Origin: Bradyrhizobium sp. WSM1743
GTDB lineage: Bacteria; Pseudomonadota; Alphaproteobacteria; Rhizobiales; Xanthobacteraceae
Length of the DNA stretch: 64,000 nt
Assembly (NCBI RefSeq): GCF_000473065.1
Contig: NZ_AXAZ01000043.1
Location: 1-64,000, forward strand
Direction of reading: 5' to 3'
The notes beneath the pieces were generated by a model. It saw only the letters and a program-made list of their open reading frames with translations, made no database searches and was not told the origin of the DNA. Positions 19,107-29,249 of this stretch are shown here, one piece after another (within the stretch, counting starts at the first letter, position 1; each line of letters starts with the position of its first letter). A program made the position numbers and the translations under genes.

Positions 19107-21428
19107 GTGCGTGCTCATCTGGATGTCCGCGACAGCGGCCATCGGACTCGTGCCGGCAAGAGCCGTGCCGGTCTTCTCATCGGAGCGGCTGTGCTGCTCG
19201 CCGAATGCCCCTCCAACATGACGAGTGCGCAGGCGCAATCGGCCCTGCCGCCGGTGACGGTGGAGGCGCCGACGCTGCGGCCGAAGCCAGCGCGGGCGTC
19301 GGACCAGTCTTCGCGCCGCACGCAAGCCGCCGCGCGCCAGCGTAATCGCAATACGGCACCCGCCGCGCCGACGCTCTCAGAGCGCGCGGCCGCGGAGGCT
19401 GCCGCACAGCAAGCCGCAAAGCTCGGCTACCGCGCGATGCCGAGCGCGACCACGCTGCGCAGTGGCGCCTCGCCGCTCGACACCTCGCAAGCCGTCAATG
19501 TCGTGCCCGAGCAGGTGCTGAAGGATCAGCTGCCGCGCAACATCGACGACGCGCTCGGCAATGTCTCAGGCATCACCCAGACCAACACGCTCGCCGGCAC
19601 CCAGGACGCCGTCATCCGTCGCGGCTTTGGCGACAATCGCGACGGCTCGATCATGCGCAACGGCATGCCGCTGGTGCAGGGCCGCAGCCTCAACCGTGCC
19701 GTCGAAAGCGTCGAGGTGCTGAAGGGCCCGGCCTCTCTGCTCTACGGCATCATGGATCCCGGCGGCATCGTCAACACCATCAGCAAGCGTCCGGAGCTCT
19801 ATCAGCATGGCTCGGTCACGCTGCTCGGCTCGGCCTTCAGTGCCTCCAAGACCGGCGCCGACGGCCTGCTCGACGTCACCGGCCCGATCGGCGACCGGGG
19901 GCTTGCCTATCGCTTCATTGGCTATGGCGTCAGCGAGGATTACTGGCGCAATTTCGGCCGGCACAGGGAAATGCTGGTGAACCCGTCGCTGGCCTGGTAC
20001 GGCGACACCACGACGGTTCAGCTCACCTATGAGCACCGTGAGTTCATCACTCCGTTCGACCGCGGCACGTCCTTCGTCAAGGGAGCGCCGCTGGCGATCC
20101 CGGCGACGCGCCGGCTCGACGAGCCTTTCAACAATATGTGGGGCACCTCCGACCTGATGCAGGCTTCGGTCGAGCAGAAACTCGACGACAATTGGAAGGT
20201 CACCGCGGCTTACAGCTACAACACCGAGACCTTCAGCGCCAATCAGCTCCGCATCACCAATGTCAACGCCACGACCGGCGTCGAGACCCGCAGCAACGAC
20301 GGCACCCGTAACTCGCTGAGCAACGCCAGCTACGGCACCGCCTATTTGCAGGGCGACGTCTGGATGGGCGGCTTCCGCCACGAGATCCTGTTCGGAGGCG
20401 AGGCGCTGTATCGCACGATCGATCGCCACGACTTGATTCGGCAGGTGACGCCGAGCTTCAATTTCTACAACCCGGTCTACGGACTGGTCGTGCCGGGAAC
20501 GACCGTTTCGGCAACCGACAGCGAGCAGACCGACAAGCTCGCCACCCGCGGCTTCTTTGCTCAGGACACCTTCCATCTGACCAACTGGCTGTCGGTAGTT
20601 GGGGGCGTCCGCTGGATGGAATACGAGCAGCTCGCAGGAAAGGGCCGGCCTGTCTTCGTCACGAACACCAATCTCGTAGGCGACAAGGTGCTGCCGCTCG
20701 GCGGCGTCATCGTCAAGCTGAACGAGCAGCTCTCGTACTACGTGAGCTATACGCAGTCGCTGAAGCCGACCTCGACCATTGCGGCTTTCACCACCGGCTT
20801 CGTCGTCGACTCCACCATTGCGCCCGAACAGGGAACGCAGTGGGAGACCGGGCTGAAGTTCGATGTCAACAAGCGGCTGTCAGGCACCCTGGCGGTCTAC
20901 GACATCGAGAAGAAGAACGTGCTGGTGCTTGATGACATCGGCAACGGCAAGTCGGCTGCGCGCACCTCTGGTGCTGCGCGGTCGCGCGGCGTCGAACTGG
21001 ATGTTACCGGCAAGCTGACCGACCAGTGGAGCATGATTGGAAGTTACGGCTATACCGATGCGCGCCTGATCAATGATCCCGTCGTCGGCAACGCAAAGCT
21101 GCTGAACGTCGCGATGAACACGGCCTCGCTCTATCTCGTCTATGATTTCGGCGACGCGCTCCCCGGTCGCCTGCGGCTCGGCGGCGGCGCGCACTACGTC
21201 GGTGACCGGCCCGGCGACACCGCCAACAAGTTCTTTCTGCCGGCATACACCGTCGCGGACATCTTTGCGACCTACGACACGAAGGTCGACAATTTGCCGG
21301 TGACTTATCAGTTCAACGTCAAGAACCTGTTCGACAAGGTCTACTACACATCCACCACCGGCAACGCCCTCAACGTCGCCATCGGCGATGCGCGGCGTGT
21401 CTCGTTGTCGGCGACGGTGAAGTTCTAG
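19107..21428 (+). CDS. TonB-dependent siderophore receptor
   Basis: Outer-membrane receptor of 773 aa, full length for the FhuA/FoxA group. An N-terminal signal segment (AGLLIGAAVLLAECPSNMTSAQA) is followed by a Pro/Arg-rich stretch, a plug domain (VNVVPEQVLKDQLPRNIDDA, then VLKGPASLLYGIMDPGGIVN) and a C-terminal beta-barrel ending with the typical terminal Phe (SLSATVKF). The start shown is a GTG; no strong ribosome binding site is visible, and a later start within the signal region is possible. It imports a ferric siderophore using TonB energy. The downstream PepSY gene is two bases away, forming a two-gene iron unit under the candidate ICE. Confidence 0.92.
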   Translation: MRAHLDVRDSGHRTRAGKSRAGLLIGAAVLLAECPSNMTSAQAQSALPPVTVEAPTLRPKPARASDQSSRRTQAAARQRNRNTAPAAPTLSERAAAEAAAQQAAKLGYRAMPSATTLRSGASPLDTSQAVNVVPEQVLKDQLPRNIDDALGNVSGITQTNTLAGTQDAVIRRGFGDNRDGSIMRNGMPLVQGRSLNRAVESVEVLKGPASLLYGIMDPGGIVNTISKRPELYQHGSVTLLGSAFSASKTGADGLLDVTGPIGDRGLAYRFIGYGVSEDYWRNFGRHREMLVNPSLAWYGDTTTVQLTYEHREFITPFDRGTSFVKGAPLAIPATRRLDEPFNNMWGTSDLMQASVEQKLDDNWKVTAAYSYNTETFSANQLRITNVNATTGVETRSNDGTRNSLSNASYGTAYLQGDVWMGGFRHEILFGGEALYRTIDRHDLIRQVTPSFNFYNPVYGLVVPGTTVSATDSEQTDKLATRGFFAQDTFHLTNWLSVVGGVRWMEYEQLAGKGRPVFVTNTNLVGDKVLPLGGVIVKLNEQLSYYVSYTQSLKPTSTIAAFTTGFVVDSTIAPEQGTQWETGLKFDVNKRLSGTLAVYDIEKKNVLVLDDIGNGKSAARTSGAARSRGVELDVTGKLTDQWSMIGSYGYTDARLINDPVVGNAKLLNVAMNTASLYLVYDFGDALPGRLRLGGGAHYVGDRPGDTANKFFLPAYTVADIFATYDTKVDNLPVTYQFNVKNLFDKVYYTSTTGNALNVAIGDARRVSLSATVKF

Positions 21429-21430
21429 CC

Positions 21431-22627
21431 ATGGCAGCGCGGTGGGGACACACGATCAAGGCGTTCCTGTTCCAGGTCCATTCCATCGCGGGCCTGGTCC
21501 TCGCGCTGCTGGTGTCCCTGATCGCGCTGACCGGCGCGATCATGAGTTTCGAGGACGAGATCGTCGATCATCTCAACGCCGGCATCATGCAGGTCGCGCC
21601 GCGTCAGGCGCCCATACTGATGCCGGACGCGCTGGTCGCGCGACTGAAGGCGGCGCAGGATTTCGGCAAGGTCTCGGCCGTCACGCTGTCGAGCGATCCG
21701 TCGGCGGCGGCCCACGTCCGCTTCGGCCGCGACGAGCAGGGCGGACGCCCGGCCTCGCTCTATGTCGATCCCTATGACGCGCACGTGCTGGGCTCGCCCC
21801 GCGGCGAGGCTTTCTTCGCGACCGTGCGCAAGCTGCACCGCTGGCTGCTCATTCCAGGCGACGGCAAGGGCTGGGGACGCCCGATCACCGGCACGATCGC
21901 GCTCGGTCTGATCGTCATGCTCATCTCGGGTCTCGTGCTGCGCTGGCCGCGTCGCGCCGGCAGCGTGAAGATGTGGCTGAAGCCAAATCTCGGGCTCAGC
22001 GGCCGCGGACTGCACCGGACGCTGCACACCGTGATCGGAACCTGGGTTCTCCCGATCTATCTGACGATGACGCTCACCGGGCTGTGGTTCTCTTTCGAAT
22101 GGTACAAGGATGGAGTCGCCTGGCTGCTGTCGCGTCCAGAAGTCTCTGCCGCGAAGATGCAGCCAAAAATGTCCGCGAAGGCGCCGCGGGCGGCCGGTCG
22201 TGCCGACCCGGCTCAGCCGATCGGATTCGACCAGGCATGGACGACGTTCCAGCGCGAGGAGGGCGGTCGCTTCTCCAGGGCTCTGCTGACGCTGCCGGCT
22301 GGCCCGGGCACGGTGATACGGATCCGATCGTGGGGGAAGGATAGGACGCTCGAGACCACGCGCGACGAATTTCGCATCGATGCGGCCAGCGGGCAGCTGG
22401 TCTCCGCCGAGCGCTATGACGACAAGACGTTCGGCGAGAAGATCATCGCGGCGATCTACGACATCCATCGCGGCGCGATCCTGGGATGGCCGGGCAAGCT
22501 TGTCTTCATGATTGCCGCCGCCTTGATGCCGCTGTTCTCGGTCACGGGAATCCTGCTCTATCTGTCGCGCCGCAAGCTGCGGCGCCCGGCGCAGCCGCCG
22601 CTCGGGCAGCTCGTTCCCGGCGAATGA
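21431..22627 (+). CDS. PepSY-associated TM protein (putative ferrisiderophore reductase)
   Basis: Inner-membrane protein of 398 aa with four likely transmembrane helices: AGLVLALLVSLIALTGAIMSF near residue 20, ITGTIALGLIVMLISGLVL near 155, a third with VIGTWVLPIYLTMTLTGLW near 205, and VFMIAAALMPLFSVTGILLYL near 365. Conserved His residues in QVHSIAG, KLHRWLL, LHRTLHT and DIHRG fit heme ligation. PepSY_TM proteins encoded beside siderophore receptors are proposed to reduce ferric siderophores. It begins two bases after the receptor stop and is certainly cotranscribed. Confidence 0.87.
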   Translation: MAARWGHTIKAFLFQVHSIAGLVLALLVSLIALTGAIMSFEDEIVDHLNAGIMQVAPRQAPILMPDALVARLKAAQDFGKVSAVTLSSDPSAAAHVRFGRDEQGGRPASLYVDPYDAHVLGSPRGEAFFATVRKLHRWLLIPGDGKGWGRPITGTIALGLIVMLISGLVLRWPRRAGSVKMWLKPNLGLSGRGLHRTLHTVIGTWVLPIYLTMTLTGLWFSFEWYKDGVAWLLSRPEVSAAKMQPKMSAKAPRAAGRADPAQPIGFDQAWTTFQREEGGRFSRALLTLPAGPGTVIRIRSWGKDRTLETTRDEFRIDAASGQLVSAERYDDKTFGEKIIAAIYDIHRGAILGWPGKLVFMIAAALMPLFSVTGILLYLSRRKLRRPAQPPLGQLVPGE

Positions 22628-22698
22628 GCCGAGAAGGCTAGCCAACGCGCTCTCAATCGTCCAAAAGCCCATGGCCTGTCCTTCCTAGGGTCCATGCC

Positions 22699-23931
22699 AT
22701 GAAGCTACCAACGGTCACCCCCGCCGCCATCCGCCGCGCACTGCTCCTGCGCGAAGAGATCGCGCTGCTCGATCTCCGATACGAGGCCGCCTTCGCGACC
22801 GGTCATCCGCTGTTCGCCGCCAACATGGCCGCCGAGCGGATCGCGGTCGAGGCCGAGGTCAGGCTGCCGCGCAAGGATGTGCCGATCGTGCTCTATGATG
22901 ACGGGGAGGGGCTGGTCGCGATGGGAGCCGAGCGTCTGGCCGCGCTCGGCTACACCAATATCAGCGCGCTCGACGGCGGGCTGACGGCCTGGCGCGCGGC
23001 GGGCTTTGAGGTTTTCGAGGACGTCAATTCCTACTCGAAAGCGTTCGGCGAGCTGGTCGAGTCGCGCCGCCACACGCCCTCGCTCAGCGCCGACGAGGTG
23101 GCAAAGCTCGTCGCCGATAAGGCCAACATCGCCATCCTCGACGTCCGCCGTTTCGACGAATATGCGACCATGAACATCCCGGGCTCGGTCAGCGTGCCCG
23201 GCGCGGAGCTGGTGTTGCGGGCAGGGCAGGCCGCGCCCGATCCTGAAACCACCATCATCGTCAATTGCGCCGGCCGTACCCGCTCCATCATCGGCACCCA
23301 GTCGCTGATCAATGCCGGCGTGCCCAATAAGGTTCGCGCGCTGCGCAACGGCACCATCGGCTGGACGCTGGCGCGCCATGCGCTCGATCACGGCGCCGAC
23401 AGGCGCGGCGCAATCGGCCCGTTCGAGGGCGGCCCGGCCAACGCCCGCGATGTCGCCTATCGCGCCGGTGTTCGCCATATCGGCGCGAACGAGATGTCGG
23501 CGCTTGCCGCGCAGACCCATCGTACGCTCTATCGCTTCGACGTGCGCGATGCCGAGGACTATGCGACCGGCCATCTCCCCGGCTTCCGCCATTATCCCGG
23601 CGGCCAGCTCGTCCAGGAAACCGACATGGCCGCGCCCGTGCGCGGTGCGCGCATCCTCCTGACCGACGACAGATGCGTCCGCGCCGACATGACGGCGTCC
23701 TGGCTGGCGCAGATGGGCTGGGAGGTCTATGTGCTCGAAGGCGGCTATGACGGTGCGCGCGAGGTCGGCCCGCCGCAAATCTTGCCAAAGCCGGATCCGG
23801 CACACCGCTACCGCCGCCCCTATGAAGGCACTGATGTGGCCGAAGCTGCGATGCAGGCCTATCTCGATTGGGAATACGGCCTCGTCGAGCAGCTCCGCCG
23901 CGACGCCACGCACGGGTTCTATGTGATTTGA
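22699..23931 (+). CDS. triple rhodanese-domain protein
   Basis: Protein of 410 aa with three rhodanese-like domains (about residues 5-115, 125-235 and 260-370). Only the middle one has an active-site Cys loop, VNCAGRTRS, able to carry a persulfide. The first reads LYDDGEGL and the third LTDDRCVRAD at the loop position, so both are likely structural or binding domains. It may transfer sulfane sulfur or detoxify thiols. It is cytoplasmic, with no signal peptide. Genes on either side (PepSY, SerA) give no clear pathway link. Confidence 0.87.
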   Translation: MKLPTVTPAAIRRALLLREEIALLDLRYEAAFATGHPLFAANMAAERIAVEAEVRLPRKDVPIVLYDDGEGLVAMGAERLAALGYTNISALDGGLTAWRAAGFEVFEDVNSYSKAFGELVESRRHTPSLSADEVAKLVADKANIAILDVRRFDEYATMNIPGSVSVPGAELVLRAGQAAPDPETTIIVNCAGRTRSIIGTQSLINAGVPNKVRALRNGTIGWTLARHALDHGADRRGAIGPFEGGPANARDVAYRAGVRHIGANEMSALAAQTHRTLYRFDVRDAEDYATGHLPGFRHYPGGQLVQETDMAAPVRGARILLTDDRCVRADMTASWLAQMGWEVYVLEGGYDGAREVGPPQILPKPDPAHRYRRPYEGTDVAEAAMQAYLDWEYGLVEQLRRDATHGFYVI

Positions 23932-23959
23932 TGCTGACCAAGGGGGCGAACCCGTTTCC

Positions 23960-24080
23960 GTCACCCTGAGGCGGCCGCCTCGGCCCTCGAAGGGCGACGG
24001 CCCGGCTACAGTGGGGCCGTTCATCCTTCGAGGCTCCCGGCGCGATGCCGCGCATCGCGCCACTCGCACCTCAGGATGAC
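23960..24080. repeat. intergenic palindromic repeat
   Basis: Large imperfect inverted repeat. GTCACCCTGAGG at the left pairs with CCTCAGGATGAC at the right, and inner CCCTCGAAGG pairs with CCTTCGAGG. This resembles the CCTTCGAGG...CCTCAGGATGA elements common between genes in Bradyrhizobium. A related copy is inside 50484-50728. Confidence 0.7.
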
Positions 24081-24231
24081 GGATCAGCTGCTGTGAGCGA
24101 GCGGAACGGAGCTGGTGGGATGCCAAGCCCACCTCCCGCCCCGCCATCTTCTCCCCGTATCCGACCCCTATTGTGCTCGGGCTCGTCTGCGGTCTATGAG
24201 CTGCGGCAAAGCCGCCATTCCAGGAGATTCC

Positions 24232-25476
<1,245 letters not shown>

Positions 25477-25492
25477 AGGCTTGTTGACGGCC

Positions 25493-25525
25493 GTCAGGAG
25501 GTCGCATTCAATGCGGTCTCCTGAC
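25493..25525. repeat. inverted repeat between serA and the tannase-family gene
   Basis: GTCAGGAG pairs with CTCCTGAC, and an inner CGCATT pairs with AATGCG, separated by GT/GT mismatches. It starts 17 bases after serA and ends 30 bases before the next gene's start. No T-run follows. It may end serA transcription or act as an operator for the esterase gene. Confidence 0.5.
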
Positions 25526-25555
25526 AGATCGAACAAACAAAAAAGCTGGGTGGAA

Positions 25556-27220
25556 ATGATGACTCTGACGAGGGCGAAGCTGTGCGCATGGCTCGTGGGG
25601 ACGGCGGCCGCGTTGAGCGCGGACTCCGCGTTCGCCGTGACATTGACGGAGGACGCGGACACGGTCTGCAAGGGCCTCGTTGGCGGCACTGACGCCGTGA
25701 AGATCGATTCCGCGACCCTGCAGGCACCATCGCCTCTCGCCGTCGCCGAACGTGGGCCGACGCCGTCCGGGCGCATCACGCCGGCCAACCCGCGCTTCTG
25801 CAAGGTGCTCGGCCATATCGACCCCACCGATCCCAAGGCACCGCCGATCCGATTCCAGGTCAACCTTCCCGTCGAATGGAACGGCCGCTCGCTGCAATAT
25901 GGTGGCGGCGGTTTCAATGGTGTGCTGATCACGGGGCTTGCGCTGCCGCCGGCCTATCCCTTCGACAAGCCGTCGCCGCTCGCGCGCGGCTTCGTCACTT
26001 ACGGTACGGACTCCGGCCACGAATCCAAGCCGGGCGAGCCGCCGCAGCTTTTCGCGCTGAACGACGAGGCCTTCGAGAATTTCGCCCATCGCGCCTACAA
26101 GAAGGTGCGGGACGCCGCCGTCGCGCTGATGCAGCGCGCCTACGGCAAGAAGCCGGAGAAGATGTACTTCATGGGCTCGTCGGAAGGCGGCCGCGAAGGC
26201 CTCACCATGGCGCAGCGTTATCCCGACGATTTCGACGGCATCTTCGCCCGCGTGCCCGTGATCAATTGGGTCGGCCTGCAGCATGCCGGCACGCGCTCCG
26301 GCCTCGTCACCATGGGCGAGGGCTGGATCAACCCGGCGCAGGTCAAGCTCGTGGGCGAGGCGGTGCGCGCGGCCTGCGACAAGGCCGACGGCTCCGACGA
26401 TGCGCTGGTGCAGGATCCCGTCGGCTGCAAGGCGGCGTTCAAGGCCGAGACGCTGCGCTGTGCGGCGGCCAAGAGCGGCGATCAGTGTCTCACTGACGCG
26501 CAGATCAAGGCGATCGAGACGCTGCACGCGACCTACAAATTCCCGTTCGTGCTCGCCAATGGCCTCGACGATTATCCGGGCTGGGGCGTGTCGGGCGAGG
26601 ACACGCCAGCGATCGGGCCGACCGGCGGCTGGGTCGCGTGGTGGCTCGGCACCGCGCCGCCGGCGCAGCCGCCTGCACCGAATAACGGCATCGCCTGGAT
26701 CTACGGCGCCGGCGGCATTCAATATGTGTTCGCGCGCGATCCGAAGCTTGATGTGACCACCTACAAGATGGAGGACCATAAGGCGCGGCTGCTCGAGGTC
26801 TCTAGCCTGATGGATTCCACCGATCCCGATCTGAGTCGTTTCCGTGCACGTGGCGGCCGGCTGATCATGCTCGAGCACATGGCCGACTACGCGCAGAGTC
26901 CCTATGCCGGCATCCGCTATTTCGAGAGTGTCGAGCGCAAGATGGGCAAGGCCGAGACCGCGGAGTTCGCGCGGCTCTACACCGCGCCCGGCGTCGACCA
27001 CGTCGGCTCCGGCGCGCCCGCCAATGTCGACATGCTGAGCGTGCTGGTCGACTGGGTGGAGAACGGCAAGGCGCCCGGCGACGTCGAAGTCAGCGAGCAG
27101 AAGGTCGAGGCGCCGTCGTTTGCAGCGACGCGCGCGCTGCCGCTGTGCCGCTGGCCGGCCTGGCCGCATTACAAGAGCGGCCCGGTGACCGAGGCCTCGA
27201 GCTTTACCTGCGCACCCTAA
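25556..27220 (+). CDS. tannase/feruloyl esterase family hydrolase
   Basis: Secreted alpha/beta hydrolase of 554 aa. A signal peptide is present (ACAW-type core LCAWLVGTAAALSADSAFA, cleavage after AFA near residue 27). The nucleophile Ser sits in MGSSEGGREG, the probable Asp in LEHMADYAQSP and the His in GVDHVGSG. Characterised tannases carry Cys next to both the nucleophile Ser (GCS) and the catalytic His (HC), joined by a disulfide; here these are Ser and Val, so that bridge is absent. The expected activity is ester hydrolysis of an aromatic or plant-derived compound in the periplasm. The ATG at 25556 follows GGGTGGAA; 25559 is an alternative. Confidence 0.82.
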   Translation: MMTLTRAKLCAWLVGTAAALSADSAFAVTLTEDADTVCKGLVGGTDAVKIDSATLQAPSPLAVAERGPTPSGRITPANPRFCKVLGHIDPTDPKAPPIRFQVNLPVEWNGRSLQYGGGGFNGVLITGLALPPAYPFDKPSPLARGFVTYGTDSGHESKPGEPPQLFALNDEAFENFAHRAYKKVRDAAVALMQRAYGKKPEKMYFMGSSEGGREGLTMAQRYPDDFDGIFARVPVINWVGLQHAGTRSGLVTMGEGWINPAQVKLVGEAVRAACDKADGSDDALVQDPVGCKAAFKAETLRCAAAKSGDQCLTDAQIKAIETLHATYKFPFVLANGLDDYPGWGVSGEDTPAIGPTGGWVAWWLGTAPPAQPPAPNNGIAWIYGAGGIQYVFARDPKLDVTTYKMEDHKARLLEVSSLMDSTDPDLSRFRARGGRLIMLEHMADYAQSPYAGIRYFESVERKMGKAETAEFARLYTAPGVDHVGSGAPANVDMLSVLVDWVENGKAPGDVEVSEQKVEAPSFAATRALPLCRWPAWPHYKSGPVTEASSFTCAP

Positions 27221-27221
27221 G

Positions 27222-27254
27222 GCGCGATGCGATTAGGATGAATCGTCATCGCGC
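27222..27254. repeat. palindromic repeat / bidirectional terminator
   Basis: GCGCGATGCGATT pairs with AATCGTCATCGCGC around a six-base loop, immediately after the tannase-family stop. It is a familiar Bradyrhizobium intergenic repeat and sits between two convergent genes, so it probably ends transcription or protects mRNA 3' ends from both sides. Confidence 0.65.
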
Positions 27255-27269
27255 TTTAGGGTATTGTTT

Positions 27270-27318
27270 GAGCATGATCTATTCGGAAAACCGCTACACA
27301 CTTTTCCGGATCATGCTC
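27270..27318. repeat. palindromic repeat (GAGCATGATC family)
   Basis: GAGCATGATC at the left pairs with GATCATGCTC at the right; CGGAAAA and TTTTCCG extend the stem after a four-base bulge. This family is widespread between genes in Bradyrhizobium and relatives. It lies between the convergent tannase-family and AAA genes, next to the repeat at 27222-27254. Confidence 0.7.
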
Positions 27319-27331
27319 CAGCTCAGGCCAA

Positions 27332-29059
27332 TCATTGCCCCGCCGCCATGGCCTGTGCGCCTCCGAGCAATTGCGCATTGAGCCGGCCGCCGGAGAACAG
27401 CATGTCGTCGAGCGCCTCGTCGATATCGGCGGAGATCACGGAGTTGCCGCCATCACGCGCGAGGCTGGCCTGCGCAAGTCGCCGCATCAATTCTTTGATG
27501 AATGCGCAACTCGTACCTTCGCTGCGCTGGGCGGCCTCCGCGATGATCGTATCCTCAAGCGGAAGTCCTTTACCATAAAGCCGCACCAGCTGGCCGCGGC
27601 CGGTCTCATCGGGGAGTGGCACTTCAATGGCTTGATCGATGCGGCCAGGGCGACCAGCAAGGGCTCCTTCAAGGTCCTCAGGCCGGTTGGTGGTCAGGAC
27701 GAACAGGATATCTGCGTCCTCCTTCAACCCGTCCATCTCGTTGAGCAGCTTATTCAACATGGACTCCTCGCAGGGGCCCATGTCGTCGCGGTCGCGGGCT
27801 ATGAGATCGACGTCCTCGATCACAACCATCGAGGGTTGGAGCAGCCGCGCCAGGCTCATATAGGCGCCGAGAAGGCCGATTTGCTCGGCGGTGATGATCA
27901 GCGTCGTATGCCCGGGCAAATGTGTTGCGAGATAGCGGATCGTGTGGGTCTTGCCCGTGCCTGGCGGTCCGTAAAGCAAGATGCCTTTGCGTGTCGACTG
28001 GCCGAGCCGGCGCAATTGATCGCGGATGTCGACGAAAGTCAGAACGTTGCGATCGAGCAAGCGTAAGGTCTGCTCGGGCAGGATCACGTCGTTCCGCGAT
28101 ACCGGCGCCAACCGATGCACGGTGATGCCGCGCGAGCGGCCGCGGTAGTCGGAATCGGCGTCGAGCGACAGGATCTTGCCGCGATAGCTGCGCGCAGCTT
28201 GTACGGCCTGCTCCAGTTCGCCAAAACACGTCTGGACGAGGGCCGCGCCTGCAGTGCCTGACGGCACAAGAATCTCGATCCGAATTCCCGGTTCGCGGCT
28301 GAATTCGCGGTGAGCGCAGAGCAAGACCGCATAACGGAGACCATCCTGCTCGCACAACCACAGACCGTTATCGAGACATTTGACCGGGGCCTTCTCGCCG
28401 ACATCCACATCTGAATATTGCAGTGGTGCAATCGCGGTCGCATAGCGACCGTCCCGCAGGAGCCGCGAGATCGACAGCGTTTCGTAGCGTTGTTCCTCGT
28501 TCAGCCCGAATAGCTGAATTCCCTCGCTGAACAATCGGTCGATCGCGGCCTGGACGTCTACTCGCATGTGGCCGGGGAACTGCCGGATGGTGGTCACGAG
28601 TTTGCTGCGCGCGACGTCGGCAAAATGCCAGTCCAGCACGTCGCAAGCGTATTCGAACTCCTCCGGCTCCGGCGGCGGCGGCGTGGTGTCTGCTGCGCGA
28701 ATACAGTCGCTGCACAGCCAGACTGTGCGCTCCCCGATCCGCACCTCCATCTGTCCTTCAGGCTTGCCGCAGAGCTCGCAAGGGGTCCTGATCTCTTCAA
28801 GCGTGATCTTCAGCGGCTGCTGGCGGAGCCAAATGTATTGTTGGGCCGACTTGAAGAGTGCCTCTGCGACGGATTGCGGGTAGGGACCGCAGGCAGCTTT
28901 CTCCTCGCGCTCGATCCGGGCTATCAGCGCGGAGGCTTCACGGTCCGTCTTGCCGAAAACCTGGCGGAGCAGTCCGATGACGAATTCGTCCGGCGTATCG
29001 TCGTCATTGTGAATCACCAACTGAGCCGGCCCACGCTCCTCGTACGCACTTTCCGTCAT
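27332..29059 (-). CDS. ClpS - zinc finger - AAA ATPase fusion protein
   Basis: Single chain of 575 aa. Residues ~12-91 form a ClpS-like domain: NDDDTPDEFV through CGPYPQSVAEA aligns without gaps to E. coli ClpS residues 34-74. Residues 94-119 form a C-x2-C-x18-C-x2-C finger, the same spacing as the ClpX zinc-binding domain. After a ~200-residue linker domain comes an AAA module with Walker A GPPGTGKT (364-371), Walker B VVIED (412-416), and an arginine-finger region RPGRID. The Walker B order is ED rather than DE, as in BCS1-type AAA proteins. In the ClpS pocket, positions equivalent to Met40, Met62 and His66 are Asp, Ile and Glu, so classic N-degron binding is doubtful. It is probably an ATP-driven unfoldase or remodeller with its own adaptor. 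Start chosen at the ClpS domain ATG after a GGGGG. Confidence 0.85.
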   Translation of the reverse strand: MTESAYEERGPAQLVIHNDDDTPDEFVIGLLRQVFGKTDREASALIARIEREEKAACGPYPQSVAEALFKSAQQYIWLRQQPLKITLEEIRTPCELCGKPEGQMEVRIGERTVWLCSDCIRAADTTPPPPEPEEFEYACDVLDWHFADVARSKLVTTIRQFPGHMRVDVQAAIDRLFSEGIQLFGLNEEQRYETLSISRLLRDGRYATAIAPLQYSDVDVGEKAPVKCLDNGLWLCEQDGLRYAVLLCAHREFSREPGIRIEILVPSGTAGAALVQTCFGELEQAVQAARSYRGKILSLDADSDYRGRSRGITVHRLAPVSRNDVILPEQTLRLLDRNVLTFVDIRDQLRRLGQSTRKGILLYGPPGTGKTHTIRYLATHLPGHTTLIITAEQIGLLGAYMSLARLLQPSMVVIEDVDLIARDRDDMGPCEESMLNKLLNEMDGLKEDADILFVLTTNRPEDLEGALAGRPGRIDQAIEVPLPDETGRGQLVRLYGKGLPLEDTIIAEAAQRSEGTSCAFIKELMRRLAQASLARDGGNSVISADIDEALDDMLFSGGRLNAQLLGGAQAMAAGQ

Positions 29060-29220
29060 GAAATGACCCCCACTGCAACTTGAGCTAGAATAGAACAAAT
29101 GAGGAACACAAAACAGGGCAGCCGTCAAGCGGGATGGTCGCCATTTCCATTTGATGCTCGATCCCGATCCGCTGATCTGCTCGCGACCTTCGCGCGCCGG
29201 GTCGGCAAAGACCATCGTCT

Positions 29221-29249
29221 TTGACAATCCGAGCCAGCCTGACTATATA
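29221..29249 (+). promoter_or_regulatory. sigma-70-type promoter of the marR-type gene
   Basis: TTGACA (29221-29226), 17-base spacer, TATATA (29244-29249). The expected transcription start is around 29256, which is the ATG of the MarR gene, so the mRNA is probably leaderless. Confidence 0.6.
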
